Source of the DNA: JADCRZ01 sp041751095 | GTDB taxonomy: Bacteria > Bacteroidota > Bacteroidia > Chitinophagales > Chitinophagaceae | Direction of reading: 5' to 3' | DNA length: 64,000 bases | Assembly: GCA_041751095.1 (NCBI GenBank) | Contig: JBGSYC010000136.1 | Location: forward strand, 61,150-125,149 | Part shown: positions 63,993 through 64,000 of the stretch, piece by piece | Layout of the letters: every line of letters starts with the position of its first letter | How positions within the stretch are numbered: position 1 is the stretch's first letter | Program-made: the position numbers and the translations under genes | The notes under the pieces: model-generated | The model's input: the letters and a program-made list of their open reading frames with translations, nothing else | What the model was told of the DNA's origin: nothing | Database searches by the model: none

Positions 63993-64000
63993 GTTATGAA

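Overview
The window reads as a chromosomal segment of a Bacteroidota bacterium, most likely from the Chitinophagaceae/Sphingobacteriia side. The indications are a SusC/SusD pair, several TonB-dependent receptors with N-terminal carboxypeptidase-like domains, a protein with a type IX secretion sorting domain, a fused SecDF, a bacillithiol gene (bshC), the rpmB-rpmG-DUF4295 cluster, a tRNA without encoded CCA, and TAnnTTTG-type -7 promoter elements. Assignment to family level is inference. No intact insertion sequence, prophage, CRISPR array or rRNA operon is visible.

Layout. 0-3.4 kb: envelope cluster (3' part of an amidase gene, an MlaD-like MCE protein, an OstA/LptA-like protein). 3.4-3.7 kb: array of ~86-bp palindromic repeats. 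4.5-10.8 kb: DeoR-type regulator followed by SusC, SusD and a DUF4397 lipoprotein, a probable regulated outer-membrane uptake locus. 10.8-16.4 kb: nucleoside-recognition membrane protein, ychF, and a stand-alone TonB receptor. 16.5-25.2 kb: purC, an RND efflux system (adaptor, pump, TolC), purE and an uncharacterised protein. 25.3-30.7 kb (minus strand): bshC, an exported SMP-30-like propeller protein, an exported aldose 1-epimerase and an alpha-ketoglutarate-semialdehyde-type dehydrogenase. 31-36.6 kb: T9SS cargo, rimO, ftsY, a histidine kinase, and the small ribosomal cluster. 36.6-42.6 kb: Rof-like small protein, ppk and ppx (polyphosphate), panB, an ALDH7-type dehydrogenase. 42.6-50.6 kb: S8 protease, DinB protein, Fe-S protein, ATP-grasp enzyme with a LysE-type exporter, and a TonB-receptor-like protein. 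50.9-53.3 kb: tRNA-His and a C-terminal processing protease. 53.3-54.1 kb: a decayed locus with a DUF72 pseudogene. 54.1-59.1 kb (minus strand): a membrane-anchored metallo-beta-lactamase-fold protein with a coiled-coil tail, an aminotransferase, a second DUF4397 lipoprotein and a serine hydrolase. 59.4-63.5 kb: secDF and queG. 63.5-64 kb: a beta-barrel gene remnant beside an AT-rich palindromic region that leads into a possible gene cut by the window edge.

Most of the window is ordinary housekeeping and envelope biology, and I see no clearly new multi-gene system. The least explained items are the metallo-hydrolase/transmembrane/coiled-coil fusion, the ATP-grasp/exporter pair, the covarying palindromic repeats, the histidine kinase inserted in a normally compact ribosomal/ftsY/rimO neighbourhood, and the two decayed loci.
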